DNA from: Planctomycetaceae bacterium
GTDB lineage: Bacteria; Planctomycetota; Planctomycetia; Planctomycetales; Planctomycetaceae
Direction of reading: 5' to 3'
NCBI GenBank assembly: GCA_018699955.1
Contig: JABISG010000147.1
Location: 240,024 to 304,023 of the forward strand
Length of the DNA stretch: 64,000 nt
Made by a program: the position numbers and the translations under genes
The notes under the pieces: model-generated
Told to the model about the DNA's origin: nothing
Databases searched by the model: none
Seen by the model: only the letters and a program-made list of their open reading frames with translations
Part shown: positions 62,401 through 64,000 of the stretch, piece by piece
How positions within the stretch are numbered: the first letter of the stretch is position 1
Layout: each line of letters opens with the position of its first letter

Positions 62401-63032
62401 TCTTTGTCGTTATCGTTCCCACCGCGTTCATTGTCCAGGAAGGCCACGCACAGGAACGGCGTGCGATAAATCGACGCAACCTTGAACGAATTGGCAAGAA
62501 CTTTCACATAGAGACCGACTCTGGTGACATGCAGAGGGATGCTGAAGGCCGCCCGATTGGCATGCAGCAATTCGAAACGCAACCCTCCGCTTGGGCAGTG
62601 GCATCGGCAGATTCGGGCGACGTTGTCTGGCTGCAGACCTGGGGCATGCTGTTTGCAATTCTCATCGGAATCCCGGCGGCGATCGCGCCGTTTGGCACGA
62701 CCATTCTGGGATACCTGGCAATCCGCGATATTTGCAATTCGCGCGGTCGCCTCTCCGGACTCAGGTTGGCATTCTTCGACGTTGTTTGTTTCCCGACGCT
62801 TGTCGCCAACATCGTCATCATTGGCGTGGTCGCCTTAATCGTGGGGCCGACTAATAACGAACTGATAATGCTCGTCGCGCTGTTTGGCGGGTTGCCTCTG
62901 CTGTTCCTGGCTGACCTGAGGGTGCTGCAACAAATGTGGCGGGGCGTGGCAGAGTCGGTTGATGATGGTGTGTCGAACGACGCCGCTTCTTTGCGACCGG
63001 AAGCTGGCGATCCCACAATAACCAACGCCTGA
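59472..63032 (+). CDS. Very large membrane Ser/Thr kinase linked to an ECF sigma factor
   Basis: Encodes 1186 residues; GAGGAG precedes the ATG. It opens with a zinc-ribbon-like CPKC...CPKC (residues 7-26), then the kinase domain (about 72-340: LGHGGMGAVYKARQ, VALKIIRP, HRDIKPENVLV, DFGLAK, MAPEQMAG). After residue 400 there are many membrane helices in three groups, with a soluble segment near residue 850 (IFHFSGLGYQLI). Two membrane units share ALGDIRRSNGKLTGFGLAF and AIRDICNSRGRLSGLRLAF, like an internally duplicated DUF4190-type module. The substrate is unknown, but the ECF gene just upstream is the natural candidate. Confidence 0.9.
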   Translation: MADTMTCPKCSAELPGNAPSGICPKCLMLAALGNPEDSAESPVGSAFAPTSTPPGVFVPPEPESLAPHFPQLEILESLGHGGMGAVYKARQTKLDRFVALKIIRPETAEDEAFAERFNREARTLARLNHPNIVAVHDFGEVILSDPDDENATSRTLYYFLMEYVDGANLRQMILSGGLESDQTLAIIPQICEGLQFAHDEGVVHRDIKPENVLVDRRGRVKIADFGLAKLVAQSPDDFTLTGTHQVMGTPRYMAPEQMAGSHSVDHRADIFSLGVVFYEMLTGALPMGRFEPPSIKAAIDVRFDDIVHLALASDPDQRYQRASEIRLDIESIVLEQYSAISQAGGEQHAPIPNPGLSTILENQVAGVVNRFRRQPANESHLSLSPQQSPADREVARRAVRNPSIALMVWGVFMLGASVPFFGLGWGMLTSYPYSPTSAAFFFVLSALAIVLAGIVIRGGWHALSLERLRPALLASMVGQPVGMWALIELSRHEVRAAFAIRELQTTNSLLRLLLRLLLNSTFWGCLLCAAGIYVSFFPWGELKNSPVGVPGIWFSAAGFSWPHGMAACFSLISLTLFLLATATLRPMPIWRPIVAAVLGVVVLVSCGSFIAGFGDGTLAVQPLLHAAESSISIEGRPPVTISESSLITRILNGPYLLMWIVVGLIMTAALDFRVALRSVSEKPKRSDSVKSPAARTSGKAIVGACLAPLAVVPWLFVMKTAGGMIAFVAFALVGLPALLAAIATTVLGIMALGDIRRSNGKLTGFGLAFFDAALFPIFLLDVLIYGLVYAAMWGGGSVTIGTAAVLCVIVDTLILRSAWRKVSSASAESEVHQRDIGTPLANVRFAIPDGEEIGSRVIFHFSGLGYQLIDEQADVWIFERGQPMGGLWSMKIQDFHTTLTVRTTAGNSDELLVSCDWSVRTLGGWVSGGDIKKLKAEGQQLQPLLGGGDDGKQSASKSSKRRFSRKAFVGVCWAAFFFVVIVPTAFIVQEGHAQERRAINRRNLERIGKNFHIETDSGDMQRDAEGRPIGMQQFETQPSAWAVASADSGDVVWLQTWGMLFAILIGIPAAIAPFGTTILGYLAIRDICNSRGRLSGLRLAFFDVVCFPTLVANIVIIGVVALIVGPTNNELIMLVALFGGLPLLFLADLRVLQQMWRGVAESVDDGVSNDAASLRPEAGDPTITNA

Positions 63033-63532
63033 GCTGCACCGCAAAGTTGTGGGATGAATCTCATTTCATTTCGCCGCACGCTTGCCGAACGTGTGCATCA
63101 AACGGCGGGCAGGCCCGCTGGCTAAGCGAAGCAGTTGCATCCGCCTCGTCGAAACGACCGCGCGACATCCCGTTGTGTCACCTGCGCAGGCCGACTTGAA
63201 CGATCGGAAACAGCGAACAATGGCGGCCGCAGAATCGGAATAATCCGAATAATCGGCAAAGTTTGACACCTCCGGTTGGCTGTTCGCGGCGCGGAAGAAC
63301 CAGCGCAGTCGGGCGACATCGTCACCACAGTGCGTACAAACGGAACGGCCAATCCTCAATAGACTACCTATCCGGACAGGCATCATGGAAATGATAATGC
63401 GGATCGGTGGTTTGACTGGATTAACTGTTATCCCCGGCCGATCCTGAACGAAAAGGTGCCGAGCCTGCCAGCGGGATGATTTCGCTGCGCGTTCTGTTCG
63501 ACAGTGACAGTGACCATGACCGAGGACCGACA
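63033..63532. other. Intergenic region, possible small minus-strand gene
   Basis: About 500 bp after the kinase gene. A minus-strand frame 63066-63383 could encode a 105-residue protein (CTHCGDD near its start and a basic end), but there is no ribosome site and no recognised family, so it is not called as a gene. Confidence 0.4.
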
Positions 63533-63916
63533 ATGTCTCACTATTTCCGTAAGTTGAACAAATCCAGGCGCCGAATTGGAATGGCGTGCGTCTCCACGCT
63601 GGCCGTTGTGCTTGTGACTGTGTTGCTGAATCTGGCTCGATCAGATGATCGAGACGATCCCCGCCAGCCATCGCGGGGGATCAGACAAGTCAGCGAGCCT
63701 GTACCCGAGTTCGCACCCGAGCCCGATTTTGAGCTCAATTTGAATGCAGAAAGAACGGCCAGCGTTCCCAGGGAACTGAAAGAGGTCATGGCCGAACCGA
63801 CGGTTTCGACCAACAAGGACGAGGTCGTCCAGTACGCGGTGAATCAGGCGCACGCGAATTGTGGCCTACCCCCGATCTTTGTACCACCCTCAGTGAGAGA
63901 ATCGGGGTTCAGGTAA
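63533..63916 (+). CDS. Small single-span membrane protein
   Basis: Encodes 127 residues from the ATG at 63533 with GAGGA 8 bases upstream; an ATG at 63476 is further from any ribosome site. A basic N-terminus (KLNKSRRR) precedes a membrane helix at about residues 16-33, then a long acidic, Pro-rich extracytoplasmic part (EPVPEFAPEPDFELNLN). No family is recognised. The stop lies just before a long inverted repeat at the window end. Confidence 0.6.
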   Translation: MSHYFRKLNKSRRRIGMACVSTLAVVLVTVLLNLARSDDRDDPRQPSRGIRQVSEPVPEFAPEPDFELNLNAERTASVPRELKEVMAEPTVSTNKDEVVQYAVNQAHANCGLPPIFVPPSVRESGFR

Positions 63917-63919
63917 CAC

Positions 63920-63966
63920 GTTCTGTTCAACAGGGCGCAGCGTAGCGAAGTCCTGTTGAACAGAAC
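63920..63966. repeat. Perfect 15-bp inverted repeat
   Basis: GTTCTGTTCAACAGG at 63920-63934 and CCTGTTGAACAGAAC at 63952-63966, 17 bases apart. No T-run follows. A GCCGCATATGCGGC palindrome follows at 63969-63982. This could be a terminator-like hairpin or an element end; only the window edge is visible. Confidence 0.8.
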
Positions 63967-64000
63967 GGGCCGCATATGCGGCGGGGGTCTCGTAGTCCAA

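Noticed and set aside
63066..63383. Possible 105-residue minus-strand protein with a CxxC
   Set aside because: No ribosome site, no recognised family and it overlaps repeat-like GC palindromes; left as unassigned.

Overview
The window is chromosomal DNA (GC-rich, roughly 55-60% by eye) from a planctomycete, most likely of the order Planctomycetales. The evidence is the gene content: a DUF1549/DUF1553 protein followed by two DUF1501 proteins and an Ala-rich WD40 protein, a planctomycete-type cytochrome c protein, a formylglycine-type sulfatase, an ECF sigma factor next to a huge Ser/Thr kinase, several other kinases and PP2C phosphatases, PQQ-propeller and leucine-rich exported proteins, and many dispersed hairpin repeats between genes. 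No rRNA, tRNA, CRISPR array, phage or insertion sequence was recognised.

Layout. 1-8 kb: end of a membrane protein, an SH3-domain exported protein, a PQQ-propeller protein, a repeat-rich gap, a PPP-family phosphoesterase, argininosuccinate synthase carrying an in-frame TAA, a class III aminotransferase, and a HicBA pair. 8.5-17 kb: DUF1549/1553, DUF1501, WD40 and DUF1501 genes in one direction, then on the minus strand a YkgJ-type Cys-cluster protein, a CehA/McbA-like hydrolase and a leucine-rich repeat protein. 18.4-22 kb: an MlaE-MlaF-MlaD lipid transport operon and a PEGA lipoprotein. 22-27 kb: PP2C, NtrB-like histidine kinase and sigma-54 response regulator. 27-33 kb: LexA, a thioredoxin-fold lipoprotein without its cysteines, a NagB-LmbE fusion, a PIG-L deacetylase and a small membrane protein. 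33-36 kb: PP2C plus Ser/Thr kinase, and a BRCT-MerR-TPR protein. 36.5-42 kb: GlyA, a FliL-like membrane protein, LarE, and a cytochrome c/peptidase-like protein. 42-48 kb: ThiO, an FAD/NAD(P) oxidoreductase, a radical SAM protein, a metallophosphoesterase-like protein with altered metal motifs, Dtd and CvpA. 48-51 kb: a TPR protein, an HtrA protease and a hypothetical protein. 51.7-64 kb: a thrombospondin type 3 repeat protein, a Cache-domain Ser/Thr kinase, a sulfatase, an ABC-2-like permease, an ECF sigma factor, a 1186-residue kinase, and a small membrane protein beside a long inverted repeat.

The strongest points for a second look are: (1) the single in-frame stop in argG; (2) the oxidoreductase - radical SAM - degenerate phosphoesterase cluster at 43.2-46.2 kb, the best candidate for an undescribed pathway; (3) a nine-copy hairpin family at gene junctions, with one copy translated inside a gene; (4) other repeat families that supply stop codons or abut start codons; and (5) unusual architectures: BRCT-MerR-TPR, a cysteine-less TlpA-like protein, and a kinase with duplicated membrane modules. 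Functions come from reading motifs by eye; no database search was run.
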